Shown: positions 26,582-35,099 of the stretch, piece after piece
Layout of the letters: every line of letters begins with the position of its first letter
How positions within the stretch are numbered: the stretch's first letter is position 1
From: Actinomycetota bacterium
GTDB taxonomy: Bacteria > Actinomycetota > Thermoleophilia > Solirubrobacterales > Solirubrobacteraceae
Length of the DNA: 64,000 nucleotides
Assembly (NCBI GenBank): GCA_005883215.1
Contig: VAYS01000030.1
Coordinates: forward strand, 35,207-99,206
Direction of reading: 5' to 3'
The notes under the pieces: generated by a model
Seen by the model: only the letters and a program-made list of their open reading frames with translations
The model's database searches: none
What the model was told of the DNA's origin: nothing
Program-made: the position numbers and the translations under genes

Positions 26582-29500
26582 ATGGAACGTGACGGAGGTA
26601 GCGGCGTGCAAGCGAGGAAGTCCGCCCTGAGGCCGGGTCGGCGGACCAACTGCCGACGGGGCAGGCGTCTCCTGCTGCTTCCGGTCGTCGCGCTGGCGGC
26701 GATCACGGTCGGATCGCCGCTGCCGGCGCGGGCCGCCGGCCCGCCACCGATCCGCCATGTCTGGGTGATCAACGAGGAGAACGGCCAGGTCTGCGTCAAC
26801 CCCAGCAACAGCGCTTACGGTGCCGTCCTCACCGGGACGACGGGCTGCCCGCTGGCCGGTGCAGGCGACTACCTGCGCACCGTCCTCCCCGCCGAGGGGA
26901 CGTTGGTTGAGAACTACTTCGGGATCGGCCACGAGAGCCTCGATAACTACATCGCCGAGGTCTCGGGCCAGGCGCCCAATCCTGCCACCCAAGCCGATTG
27001 CGCTGACGCTACCTACTCCGACCTGACCCCCGGCACGGTCGACGGGCCGCAGCAGCAGGCGATCGGCCAGGGGTGCGTCTTTCCCTCAAGGGTGAAGACA
27101 ATCGCCGACCAGCTCCAGGCCCAGGGCCTCACCTGGAGGGGCTACATGGAGGACATGGGGATCGATCGGGCGAAAGATGCGACGGGCCCCAAGAGGGTGG
27201 CGGGATCGGGCCGCAACTGCTCGCTGTCCGACCTCAATGCGAATGAGGCATACCTCGCCAAACACGATCCGTTCGTGTGGTTTCACTCGATCATCGACGA
27301 CCAGGCTTACTGCGATTCGCACGTCGTCCCGCTGACCGGGCTTCGCTCCGACCTGCAGCGCATCGACACCACCCCCAACCTCTCCTTCATCACCCCGAAC
27401 ATGTCCGACGACGGCCATGATACGGGCCCTGCCGAGGTATCCGCATGGTCCGCTTACTGGGTGCGCCAGATCATGGCCTCGCCCGCCTACCGCCAGGACG
27501 GGATGATCGTGATCGTCTACGACGAGAACAGCGACAGCAACGTGGCTGGGCCACCGCAGAGCGGCCAGATCAGGACTTCGTGCTGCGGCGAGCTCCCTGG
27601 CCCGAACTCCCCCTCTCCGGGCGCGTTCGGCTCTGCGGGCGGCGGCGAGACGGGCGCCTGGATCGTCACGCCCTACGGCACGCCGGGAACCATCGCCGAC
27701 ACCGACCCTGTGACGCCGCCGGCCTTTAAGGCGTACAACCACTACTCGCTGCTCCGCAGCCTCGAGGACCTCTTCGGGATCACGACCGGCGGCGCCGACG
27801 GCCAGGGCCACCTGGGCTACGCGGCCGGCGACGTTCCGCCCCCTGGCGACCAAGCCGCCAACGCTGCGGTCGGCTTTCGCTCCTTCGGCTGCGATGACAT
27901 CTTCACCACTGCCTGCCCGCCGATGACCGGCCAGGTGCCGGCGCAGGCGGCGCCCCGTCCGAGCACGAACGTTGGCCCTCGTCCCGCCGATGGCTCTGCT
28001 AAGTGGCTGAACCCCTCCCCGCAGGGGGACGATCTCAACGGCATTAGCTGCGCCTCGGCCACCCAGTGCGTCGCCGTCGGTGCAACCGGGACGATCGGCT
28101 CCACCGGCGACGGAGGGTCGACCTGGACCTCCCGCAGCTCGGGGACCACCGCGGATCTGAACGGCGTCAGCTGCCCAGCGCGAAGCCAGCTGTGCGTAGC
28201 CGGGGGCGCCGGAGGACTGATCCTGGGCAGCAGCGACGGTGGCCAGACGTGGTCGGTGCGAAGCTCGGGCGCCCACAGGGATCTGAACGGGGTGAGCTGT
28301 CCGAGCGCGAGCGCCTGCTACGCCGTCGGGGACGCCGGCACCATCGTCGCGAGCCGCGACGGCGGCGCCAGCTGGGCCTCGCAGAGCTCGCAGACCGCGC
28401 AGGACCTGGCACAGATCGTCTGCGTCGACGCCAGCACCTGCTATGCGGCTGGTGATTTCCAGGCCGTCCCTGGCTCGGACTGTACTGTCGGATCGAGCTG
28501 CCAAAGGGCGCAGCCAGACATATTGGCCACCAGCGACGCCGGGCAGACCTGGTCGGCCAGGGCGCCGTTCCCCCAGGAAAACCCGCGGCTCCGAGGGATT
28601 GCCTGCACCGACGCCAACGATTGCGTGGCCGGCGACGAAGAGGGGCGTGCGTGGACGACACAGAACGGGTTCCAGAGCGTTTCTCAGAAGTGGTTCCCCC
28701 CTAATCGGCTGTTGGGCGCAAGTTGCGGTGGTGGAGGCAGTTGCGTCCTGGTCGGCGAGTTCGGCTCGATCGTGGAGACGAGCAACGGCAGCGTGACCGG
28801 GTCCCAGACGCTGCCAAGCGGGGCCGACCTTCAGAGCGTCAGCTGCCCCTCGCCCAGGACCTGCTACGCCGTCGGCCGTCACGGAGTGATCCTCGCAAGC
28901 GGCGACGGCGGCGCAGCTTGGGCCAGGTCCGGCCGGGACGCGGCGGCGAGCAACCTGCGCACACGGATACCAGGAGGTTCGGGAGGCACCACGAGCGGCT
29001 CGCTGGACCTCGCCGGGACAAGCTGCCCGAGCGCGACGTCGTGCGTCGCCGTGGGCTCCCTGGGCGCCATCCTCACCAGCGCTGACGCCGGCAGCCGCTG
29101 GGCGGCGCGGGGCGGCCTCAATGCGCCGGGATCCGATCCATTCGACTTGCCCTTCTCCCCTGATGCCGATGGGCCGCCGTCGTTCATCCACCCGACACCG
29201 AGCCCGGAATCGCCGGCCGTTCACCCGCTGGATGCGGCGAGCTGCGCGAGCGCGTCCAGCTGCGTCGCGGTCGGTGAGCTCGGGAAGGTGATGAGCACAA
29301 GCGACTTGGGCGGCGGCGGGACCTGGTCGGCGCAGAGCTCGAACACGACCAACCGCCTGACCGGCGTCAGCTGCCCCAAGGGGTCGAGTACCTGCTTTGC
29401 CGTCGGCGACTACGGCACTGTGCTCAAGAGCGCCAACAGGGGCTCGACCTGGGCCTCGCAGGACTCGGCCACGAAGAGCTTCCTGAACGGCGTCAGTTGC

Positions 29501-30253
29501 GCGGACGCAAGCCATTGCGTCGCGGTCGGCGTCCAGGGAACGATCCTGGCCACCGGCGACGGAGCGAACTGGCGAGCGATGCCGTCCCCGACGAACGCCT
29601 ACCTGAGCTCTGTCAGCTGCGCCAGCGCGTCGAGCTGTCTTGCCGTCGGCTCGGCGGGGACCGCGCTCGGCAGCGACGACGGGGGGCAGAGCTGGTCGGT
29701 GCGAGGGACCCCCAGCGGCGACGATCTCTACGCGGTCAGCTGCACTACGGCCACCGACTGCGTCGCTACCGGCAGCGCGGGCACGGTGGCCACCACCGCC
29801 GACGGTGGCAACAGCTGGAACGTCCAGGGCACCGGGACGACCGACGCTCTGCGCTCGGTCAACTGTCCGAGCCCGAGCGGCTGCTTCGCCGCGGGCGCGA
29901 ACGGCGCGGTGCTGGAGATCACGCCGCACCCGCTCACGCGCAGCGGCAAGTGCTCGAGCGGCTGCGGTGGCGGCAATGGAAGCGGCGGCGCGGGCTCCGT
30001 CCTGTCGGGCTTGGGCTTCAACACTTCGAGTCACTCGGAGTCACTCGGCCGTCGGTCGACGTGTCGGGGCGGGTCGGCGCCGACGACCACCTTCCTCACC
30101 GCCAGGTTGCGTGCCGGCGGTCTCGCCGCCGCCTGGACGTTCCGCTCGCGCCGCTCCTTGCCACCTGGCACCTACCGGATACTCGCGCGAGGCCAAGACC
30201 TCTTCGGCAACGTCGAGCATCCTCGACGCACCAGGCGCGTTCTCCTGCGCTGA
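26582..30253 (+). CDS. Secreted phosphoesterase fused to 14 Cys-containing propeller-like repeats
   Basis: 1223 aa from ATG 26582 (GGAG 8 bases upstream); ATG 26546 is a possible leaderless start. Signal peptide at about 25-50 (LLLLPVVALAAITVGSPLPARA). The phosphoesterase domain follows: IRHVWVINEENGQVC, FGIGHESLDNYIAEVSGQ, SFITPNMSDDGHD, MIVIVYDENSDS. From about 480 to 1116 come 14 repeats of about 41 residues (see the repeat entry), then a Gly-rich linker and a C-terminal Ig-like module (WTFRSRRSLPPGTYRILARG). It is probably an extracellular phosphatase or phospholipase carrying a double propeller. Confidence 0.88.
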   Translation: MERDGGSGVQARKSALRPGRRTNCRRGRRLLLLPVVALAAITVGSPLPARAAGPPPIRHVWVINEENGQVCVNPSNSAYGAVLTGTTGCPLAGAGDYLRTVLPAEGTLVENYFGIGHESLDNYIAEVSGQAPNPATQADCADATYSDLTPGTVDGPQQQAIGQGCVFPSRVKTIADQLQAQGLTWRGYMEDMGIDRAKDATGPKRVAGSGRNCSLSDLNANEAYLAKHDPFVWFHSIIDDQAYCDSHVVPLTGLRSDLQRIDTTPNLSFITPNMSDDGHDTGPAEVSAWSAYWVRQIMASPAYRQDGMIVIVYDENSDSNVAGPPQSGQIRTSCCGELPGPNSPSPGAFGSAGGGETGAWIVTPYGTPGTIADTDPVTPPAFKAYNHYSLLRSLEDLFGITTGGADGQGHLGYAAGDVPPPGDQAANAAVGFRSFGCDDIFTTACPPMTGQVPAQAAPRPSTNVGPRPADGSAKWLNPSPQGDDLNGISCASATQCVAVGATGTIGSTGDGGSTWTSRSSGTTADLNGVSCPARSQLCVAGGAGGLILGSSDGGQTWSVRSSGAHRDLNGVSCPSASACYAVGDAGTIVASRDGGASWASQSSQTAQDLAQIVCVDASTCYAAGDFQAVPGSDCTVGSSCQRAQPDILATSDAGQTWSARAPFPQENPRLRGIACTDANDCVAGDEEGRAWTTQNGFQSVSQKWFPPNRLLGASCGGGGSCVLVGEFGSIVETSNGSVTGSQTLPSGADLQSVSCPSPRTCYAVGRHGVILASGDGGAAWARSGRDAAASNLRTRIPGGSGGTTSGSLDLAGTSCPSATSCVAVGSLGAILTSADAGSRWAARGGLNAPGSDPFDLPFSPDADGPPSFIHPTPSPESPAVHPLDAASCASASSCVAVGELGKVMSTSDLGGGGTWSAQSSNTTNRLTGVSCPKGSSTCFAVGDYGTVLKSANRGSTWASQDSATKSFLNGVSCADASHCVAVGVQGTILATGDGANWRAMPSPTNAYLSSVSCASASSCLAVGSAGTALGSDDGGQSWSVRGTPSGDDLYAVSCTTATDCVATGSAGTVATTADGGNSWNVQGTGTTDALRSVNCPSPSGCFAAGANGAVLEITPHPLTRSGKCSSGCGGGNGSGGAGSVLSGLGFNTSSHSESLGRRSTCRGGSAPTTTFLTARLRAGGLAAAWTFRSRRSLPPGTYRILARGQDLFGNVEHPRRTRRVLLR
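28022..29920 (+). repeat. 14 tandem coding repeats, BNR/YCF48-like
   Basis: Consensus DLNGVSCPSAS-CYAVGDAGTIV-S-DGG-SW--QSS. Each unit has two spaced Cys and most have a DGG-SW turn. Units 4, 7 and 8 carry insertions. Fourteen units is twice seven, so two seven-bladed beta-propellers are a reasonable reading. Confidence 0.75.
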
Positions 30254-30277
30254 CGAGGCGCCAGAGCCGTTTAAGCG

Positions 30278-30952
30278 TCACCTGGTGCGGCGAAGAGCGG
30301 CATAGACCTTCCAGCTTTCGCCGGAGCGCACGAGCTGGAGGATCTGCATGGTCGTCTTGGAGCTCAGCGTGGTCACAAACTGGACGATGGCGGCCCGGTT
30401 ATTGCCCTGCACTTGATCGATCCTTACTAGGCTCAGCTTCCCCCGGAAGGCGCCGACCTGTTGTCGGCAGCGTGAAAGCGCGGTCGCACGCTTGAGCCCG
30501 TTGACGGATTCGACATAGTGCTGCGTGAACAGGCGGCTGCAGATGCTCGGGTCGTGGGCGGCGACCCCGGCGACGACCGCCCGGACGGTCGCCACGACGT
30601 CGGCGTAGTTGCGACGCTGCTGCGGCGTGTGAGGCGGGGGCGCAGGCGATCGCCGACTCCGGCGCGCTCGCGCGCCCGACCTGCTGCCCGGGATCGGATG
30701 CGCGCTGGCGTTCGAGCCGGCATACGCGCTACCGGTCGCGCTGCGCCGGTGCGACCGTGGCCGATGCTGGCGCTGTGGCGGTTGACGACCGCCGTCCTGA
30801 GCGGAGCCTGGAGCGGCTGGGCCGCTCGACACGCTCCCTGTGCCGGCGTTGGTTGACGACGAGCCGCCACCACCGCAACCGGCTACGAGCGAGCAGAGCA
30901 CGACAGCCAGCGCCATTGGAATGCGCCGGTTTCGCACGATGCCGCCGGGCAC
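30278..30952 (-). CDS. Lipoprotein with a C-terminal globular domain
   Basis: 224 aa from GTG 30952; GTG 30937 is equally likely. Lipobox ALAVVLCSLVAGC with Cys about residue 26. A long disordered Ser/Gly/Pro/Arg stretch follows to about 110, then a domain with YADVVATVRAVVAGVAAHDPSICSRLFTQHYVESVNG and ending AIVQFVTTLSSKTTMQILQLVRSGESWKVYAAL, a pattern like NTF2-type extracellular domains. It converges with the preceding gene, 24 bases apart. Confidence 0.7.
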   Translation of the reverse strand: MPGGIVRNRRIPMALAVVLCSLVAGCGGGGSSSTNAGTGSVSSGPAAPGSAQDGGRQPPQRQHRPRSHRRSATGSAYAGSNASAHPIPGSRSGARARRSRRSPAPPPHTPQQRRNYADVVATVRAVVAGVAAHDPSICSRLFTQHYVESVNGLKRATALSRCRQQVGAFRGKLSLVRIDQVQGNNRAAIVQFVTTLSSKTTMQILQLVRSGESWKVYAALRRTR

Positions 30953-31201
30953 GCGCGTGAAGCCGAGCGATACGGGCTGGGCCGGGGATCGCTCTGGCTC
31001 GGCCGAGGCAGCACCGAGGAGGGGAGATTCGGAGAGGACAAATGTTTGGCGGGGATGATCATGCGCCTCGATGGGGTCCGGCTGGTCGGGCTCGGAGCTC
31101 GAGGACTATGGGTAGGCGCGGGGTGGGTGCCGCACAACAGCAGCGCCGCACCCGTAGATCGAGTTCGCCTGGCGCAGGGTAGGCTGGCGGCCCGAAAATA
31201 T

Positions 31202-31231
31202 TTGAGCACTCGACGCAAGTTGAGTTATGTT
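31202..31231 (+). promoter_or_regulatory. Possible housekeeping-type promoter upstream of tyrosinase
   Basis: TTGAGC 31202-31207, 18-base spacer, TATGTT 31226-31231 in a locally AT-rich patch. The gap 30953-31486 otherwise holds no convincing gene. This promoter does not match the CGTCAC type. Confidence 0.35.
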
Positions 31232-31486
31232 TCTGCCCTCGTGGGGCGTGCACCGCTCAAACCTCCGTCAGCGGCCGGTCTGCGAAGCGCGTGGCACGAC
31301 ACAGCCGTGGGGCTCGGGTGACGCCGGTCATCTCGCATGTGGGCGGGATCCCGGTCGAGGAGACCGCGCTTGCGCTGCTGCCTTGCTGGTTCGTGGTCCT
31401 CGTGGGCCTGCGATCTGCTCTGCGCCGCTCCCGAGGAGGCGTCCCGCCACAGGCCCGTTCTCGCTCGCGACAAGAGAGGAGCTCCG

Positions 31487-33040
31487 GTGGCCCTTCCGGT
31501 TCCTAACCGGATGTACGTCCGGCCTGACGTCTCCGTGCTCGAACAGTCCGGGCCGTGGGACCCCCACGTGCTCGCCTACGCCAAGGCGGTGGCCGAGATG
31601 CGCAGCCGCCCCGACACCGATCCGACCAGCTGGTCCTACCAGGCCGCCATCCACGGCACCTACACCACGCCGGCGCAACCCGACTGGAACATGTGTCAGC
31701 ACGCGAGCTGGTTCTTCCTGCCCTGGCATCGTCAGTACATCTTCTGCTTCGAGCAGATCGTGCGCTCGGTGGTGGTCTCGCAGGGCGGCCCCGACGACTG
31801 GGCCCTGCCGTTCTGGAACTGGGAGGCGAACCGGGCGCTTCCGCAGGCGTTCCGCGAGCAGCAGCTGCCGGACGGATCGCCGAACCCGCTCTTTACCACC
31901 CACCGCGCGTCCGCTCTGAACGCCGGCAACCTGTTGCCCGCCGGCGCGGTCGACACGCGCTATGCGTTCTCCTTTGCCGACTTCTCCTCGCCGAAGCAGT
32001 TTGACCAGGGCTTTGGAGGGGGAGCCGAGGCGCCCGTTCACTTCGGAAGCCTGACCGGTGCCCTCGAGGACCAGCCGCACAACGTCCTGCATGGCCTGAT
32101 CGGCGGCTCGGGGTCGGGTGCGTGCCAGGGCGGCTGGATGACGGATCCGAACTGCGCGGCGATGGATCCGATCTTCTACCTCCACCATGCGAACGTCGAC
32201 CGCCTGTGGGGCCGTTGGCTCCACCTGGGTCGCACGCGCGTGAACCCCACCGACCCGGCCTGGCTGAACGCCGAGTTCGACTTCTTCGACCCCGGCGGCA
32301 ATCCGGTGCGCGGCCCCGTTTCCCAGGTGGTGTCCACGAGGGCCCTGAACTACCGTTATTCCGATGACCCACCGGTGGTCGCCCTCCCCAAGTCGCTCGT
32401 GAGCGATCGCCTTCCCGGCCCGCGCCCTTCGCTTCCGGCGCTGGACAAACTCTTCCCCAAGGTCCCGCGACCGGCGCCGCCGCCGCGTCCCGGCCCGGAC
32501 CCCGGACCGATGCGCGGCGGGGCCGGCCCGGTGCCGGTGTCCGAGTCCAAGGTGGTCGAGCTGGGAACGGCGCCGACCACCGTGTCGCTCGAGCTCGGGG
32601 ACGAGGCGGTCAGCGCGCTGAAAGGGCTGCGCGAGCCAGAGGGCCCGTCGCTGTACGTGACGATCGAAGATGTGCAGGCGGATCGGGACCCGGGGCTTGC
32701 TTACGCGGTCTTCGTAAACGACCCGGATGCCGACGAGGACGAGAGCCAGTTCACCGAGCACTACGCGGGGATGCTGTCCTTCTTCGGCCTCGAGCATCGG
32801 CTGCATCATGGTGGCGAAGGGGCGCATGACCACGGCCCGCCGGTATTCGTGTTCGATGTGTCGAGCCTCGTGCCCCAGCTCGAGGATGCGGGGAAGTGGG
32901 ACCCCGACCAGGTCACGCTCACGTTCGTTCCGGCCGGGCTCGACCCGGCTTCGGGCGAGGGGTCCCGGATCCCGACCTACGACGATCCCGCGGAGGTTCC
33001 CTCCACCCGGCTCGGCAAGGTGACGCTGCAAGCCGAGTGA
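31487..33040 (+). CDS. Tyrosinase (type-3 copper polyphenol oxidase)
   Basis: 517 aa. GTG start at 31487 with GAGGAG 5 bases upstream. The CuA site His residues are H56 (AAIHGTY), H72 (QHASWFFLPW) and H81 (WHRQY); CuB has H198 (DQPHNV), H202 (VLHGL) and the third His in DPIFYLHHANVDRLW (233/234). The catalytic part ends near 300. A Pro/Gly-rich linker and a C-terminal beta-rich domain (400-517, with HRLHHGGEGAHDHGPPVFVFD) follow, as in plant-type polyphenol oxidases. It oxidises phenols to quinones. There is no signal peptide, and no caddie protein with a copper-transfer role is recognisable next to it. Confidence 0.93.
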   Translation: MALPVPNRMYVRPDVSVLEQSGPWDPHVLAYAKAVAEMRSRPDTDPTSWSYQAAIHGTYTTPAQPDWNMCQHASWFFLPWHRQYIFCFEQIVRSVVVSQGGPDDWALPFWNWEANRALPQAFREQQLPDGSPNPLFTTHRASALNAGNLLPAGAVDTRYAFSFADFSSPKQFDQGFGGGAEAPVHFGSLTGALEDQPHNVLHGLIGGSGSGACQGGWMTDPNCAAMDPIFYLHHANVDRLWGRWLHLGRTRVNPTDPAWLNAEFDFFDPGGNPVRGPVSQVVSTRALNYRYSDDPPVVALPKSLVSDRLPGPRPSLPALDKLFPKVPRPAPPPRPGPDPGPMRGGAGPVPVSESKVVELGTAPTTVSLELGDEAVSALKGLREPEGPSLYVTIEDVQADRDPGLAYAVFVNDPDADEDESQFTEHYAGMLSFFGLEHRLHHGGEGAHDHGPPVFVFDVSSLVPQLEDAGKWDPDQVTLTFVPAGLDPASGEGSRIPTYDDPAEVPSTRLGKVTLQAE

Positions 33041-33143
33041 TCGCACCGCAGGCCTGCCCGCCGCGCCGCAACCGTGGACCCTGACGCCGTGAAGGAGATT
33101 CGCTCTGCGGTCTCGAGCCGTGGGGGGGTGGCACCACGAGGCG

Positions 33144-33569
33144 ATGCTCGAGATCTTGAGCGCCTCCGAGTTTGCCCCGGGCGCGCGCAGCTGGGCGATC
33201 CTGCCCGATGCCGAGCCCGTCATCGTCGTCTATGTGCTCGGCAGCGGCGCGGTGCACGTACTGCAGTCCGGACCGCTACTCGGCGGCGAGGACGCCGATC
33301 CGCCGTCGAGGTGCTCCTACCATGCCCTCCCGATCGCGCACGATGCGCGCTTCTCGCTGTCGCTGACGCCCCACCGGCAGCCCAGTGCGGGGGAGGGCGT
33401 CGTTTGGCGCTGGTACTTCAAACTCAGTCACAAGGACGCGATCGAGTTCGAGGCCCGGTACGGCATAAACGGGGAGATGACGTCACGAGGCCCCGATCCG
33501 CGGCGCTTCACGCAGGCCCTGGCCGGCGCCATCAGCCAGCGGGCGCGGCCCGTGCCGTCAGTGGCCTAA
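33144..33569 (+). CDS. Hypothetical protein downstream of tyrosinase
   Basis: 141 aa from ATG 33144 (GTG 33120 possible). MLEILSASEFAPGARSWAILPD, then VVYVLGSGAVHVLQSGPLL, VVWRWYFKLSHKDAIEFEARYG. No signal peptide or TM. It lies 103 bases after the tyrosinase stop on the same strand and could be co-transcribed. No family recognised. Confidence 0.6.
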   Translation: MLEILSASEFAPGARSWAILPDAEPVIVVYVLGSGAVHVLQSGPLLGGEDADPPSRCSYHALPIAHDARFSLSLTPHRQPSAGEGVVWRWYFKLSHKDAIEFEARYGINGEMTSRGPDPRRFTQALAGAISQRARPVPSVA

Positions 33570-33600
33570 CCGAGTGCCCTCGTCGAGCGCGCCGCGGTTG

Positions 33601-33879
33601 CTATCTCCGCCGCTTCCTGCGGCCGAGGCGCTCGGCGCGCGCGACCAGCTCGGATGCCGGGATTCCCAGGGCGGTGGCGATCTTGACGACGTTGACGTAG
33701 CCGAGGCTGCGTTCGCCGCGCTCGATGCCGGACAGGTACGTGCGGTGCAGGCCGGCGCGATAGCCGAGCTCTTCCTGGCTGATGTTCTGTTCGGCGCGGT
33801 AGCCGCGCACCGCCTTGCCGAGCGCGGTGAGGACGGGGGAGGATGGCACGGGCCGGCACTGTGCGCACCTCAGAGTCAT
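33601..33879 (-). CDS. Small XRE-family transcriptional regulator
   Basis: 92 aa. A helix-turn-helix of the Cro/CI type fills residues about 20-80: LGKAVRGYRAEQNISQEELGYRAGLHRTYLSGIERGERSLGYVNVVKIATAL. The N-terminus has CAQC, and the C-terminus is very basic (RRKRRR). It probably binds DNA as a dimer. The target is unknown; it is divergent from the alpha/beta hydrolase. Confidence 0.85.
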   Translation of the reverse strand: MTLRCAQCRPVPSSPVLTALGKAVRGYRAEQNISQEELGYRAGLHRTYLSGIERGERSLGYVNVVKIATALGIPASELVARAERLGRRKRRR

Positions 33880-33929
33880 CTGTCTACATCCGCTAAGTCA
33901 CGCTCTGCACTCTATACGTCATATTCGCC

Positions 33930-33957
33930 GTCACAGGCGGGGGCGCTCGTTGGTTGT
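33930..33957 (+). promoter_or_regulatory. CGTCAC-type motif upstream of the alpha/beta hydrolase
   Basis: GTCACA 33930-33935, 16-base spacer, GGTTGT 33952-33957. The nearest convincing start on this strand is 348 bases away. The stretch 33958-34304 shows no gene I trust. Confidence 0.5.
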
Positions 33958-34304
33958 TAGGTCAGGCGCGAGCGGGTGAAGTCGACAGCCGCGAGTGCTC
34001 AGGCACGGCCTGCCGCTCGGTGGTTCGTGGCGCACAGCGGGACGGTCGCACATGGCGCCAGCCTTCCCAGTGCGTATTGCGGACCAGTCGAACCCGGGCG
34101 GCGGGCACGGCCGAGGACGCGTAGTTCGCTTCCTCCCTTTCCCGCGGCGGGGTCCGGGACGCCGGGCCCCCGCCGTCGGGGACCCAGGTGCTGGCGGGCG
34201 ACGCGGTTCGGCCGACGCTCGAGGCAGCCTCGGCCGACGATACTGATAGTCTGTGTCCACGAGGTGGGATCTCCGCGATCGCCGGGCGGGCTCGAAGCCG
34301 AATC

Positions 34305-35099
34305 GTGAGAGCGCCGCGGGCACGGCAGCAAGGCGTTGGCGTCGCCGAGCTGGATGTCCGCCGCTGGGGCGCGGGCTCGCCGGTCGTGCTCGTACACGGG
34401 AGCATCGTGGGCGCCGAGCGCACGTGGCGAGCGCAGCGGCCGCTCGGCGAGCATTGGGCGCTGATCGCGCCCAATCGCCCGGGCTACGGCGACAGCCCGC
34501 CGCTGGCGCGCTCTGACTTCGAGCTCGAGGCCCCGCTGATCGCCGAGCTGCTCGGGGACGGCGCCCACCTGGTGGGACAGTCCTACGGCGGGGTGATCGC
34601 CCTGCTGTGCGCCGCCCAGCGACCCGAGGCGGTTCGGTCGCTGACCGTGTGCGAGCCGGGAGCGCTTCGGATCGCACGCGCCAACCCCGACGTGGCGGCG
34701 GCGATCGAGACGGGAAACGAACTCTTCCGTCGTCGCCACGAGCTCGCCCCCGACGCCCTGCTGCGGGCGTTTCGAGCCAACACCGGCTCCACCCGCGCGA
34801 CGCCAACGCGGCTCCCCGACTGGCTCGCCCGCGGGATGGCGCTGCTGATGAGCGAGCGGCCCTCCTGGGAGGCGGACATCCCACTGGCCGAGCTGGCGCG
34901 CACCGGGTTTCCCAAGCTGGTGGTGTCGGGCGGGCACTCCGCGGTGTTCGACGCGGTGTGCGACGTGCTGGAGCAGAGCCTGGGGGCCGAGCGAGCGGTG
35001 ATCGGCGGGCGCGGCCACACGATCCCGGCGGCGGGCGCGCCGTTCAACGCGCGTCTGCACGCCTTCCTGGCGGCGAGCGAGGCTCGGCGCCCCCGCTAG
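34305..35099 (+). CDS. Alpha/beta-hydrolase fold enzyme
   Basis: 264 aa from GTG 34305; the start is uncertain because there is no good Shine-Dalgarno sequence and the frame is open back to 34188. Oxyanion block PVVLVHGSIVG, then NRPGYGDSP, nucleophile elbow VGQSYGGVIALL (Ser), and the catalytic His in GGRGHTIPAAG. Substrate unknown; haloperoxidase- or esterase-like. It is convergent with the GGDEF-EAL gene, whose stop lies one base away. Confidence 0.85.
   Translation: MRAPRARQQGVGVAELDVRRWGAGSPVVLVHGSIVGAERTWRAQRPLGEHWALIAPNRPGYGDSPPLARSDFELEAPLIAELLGDGAHLVGQSYGGVIALLCAAQRPEAVRSLTVCEPGALRIARANPDVAAAIETGNELFRRRHELAPDALLRAFRANTGSTRATPTRLPDWLARGMALLMSERPSWEADIPLAELARTGFPKLVVSGGHSAVFDAVCDVLEQSLGAERAVIGGRGHTIPAAGAPFNARLHAFLAASEARRPR

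Noticed and set aside
27086..30034. Very long open frame (982 codons) on the minus strand
   Set aside because: It is the exact shadow of the phosphoesterase/repeat gene; its composition is Arg/Ala/Gly-rich with no domain, as expected opposite a high-GC gene.
33976..34308. 110-codon plus-strand frame just after the motif at 33930
   Set aside because: Composition (Arg/Pro/Ser-rich) is not protein-like and no domain or signal peptide is seen, so I left the target of that motif unresolved.
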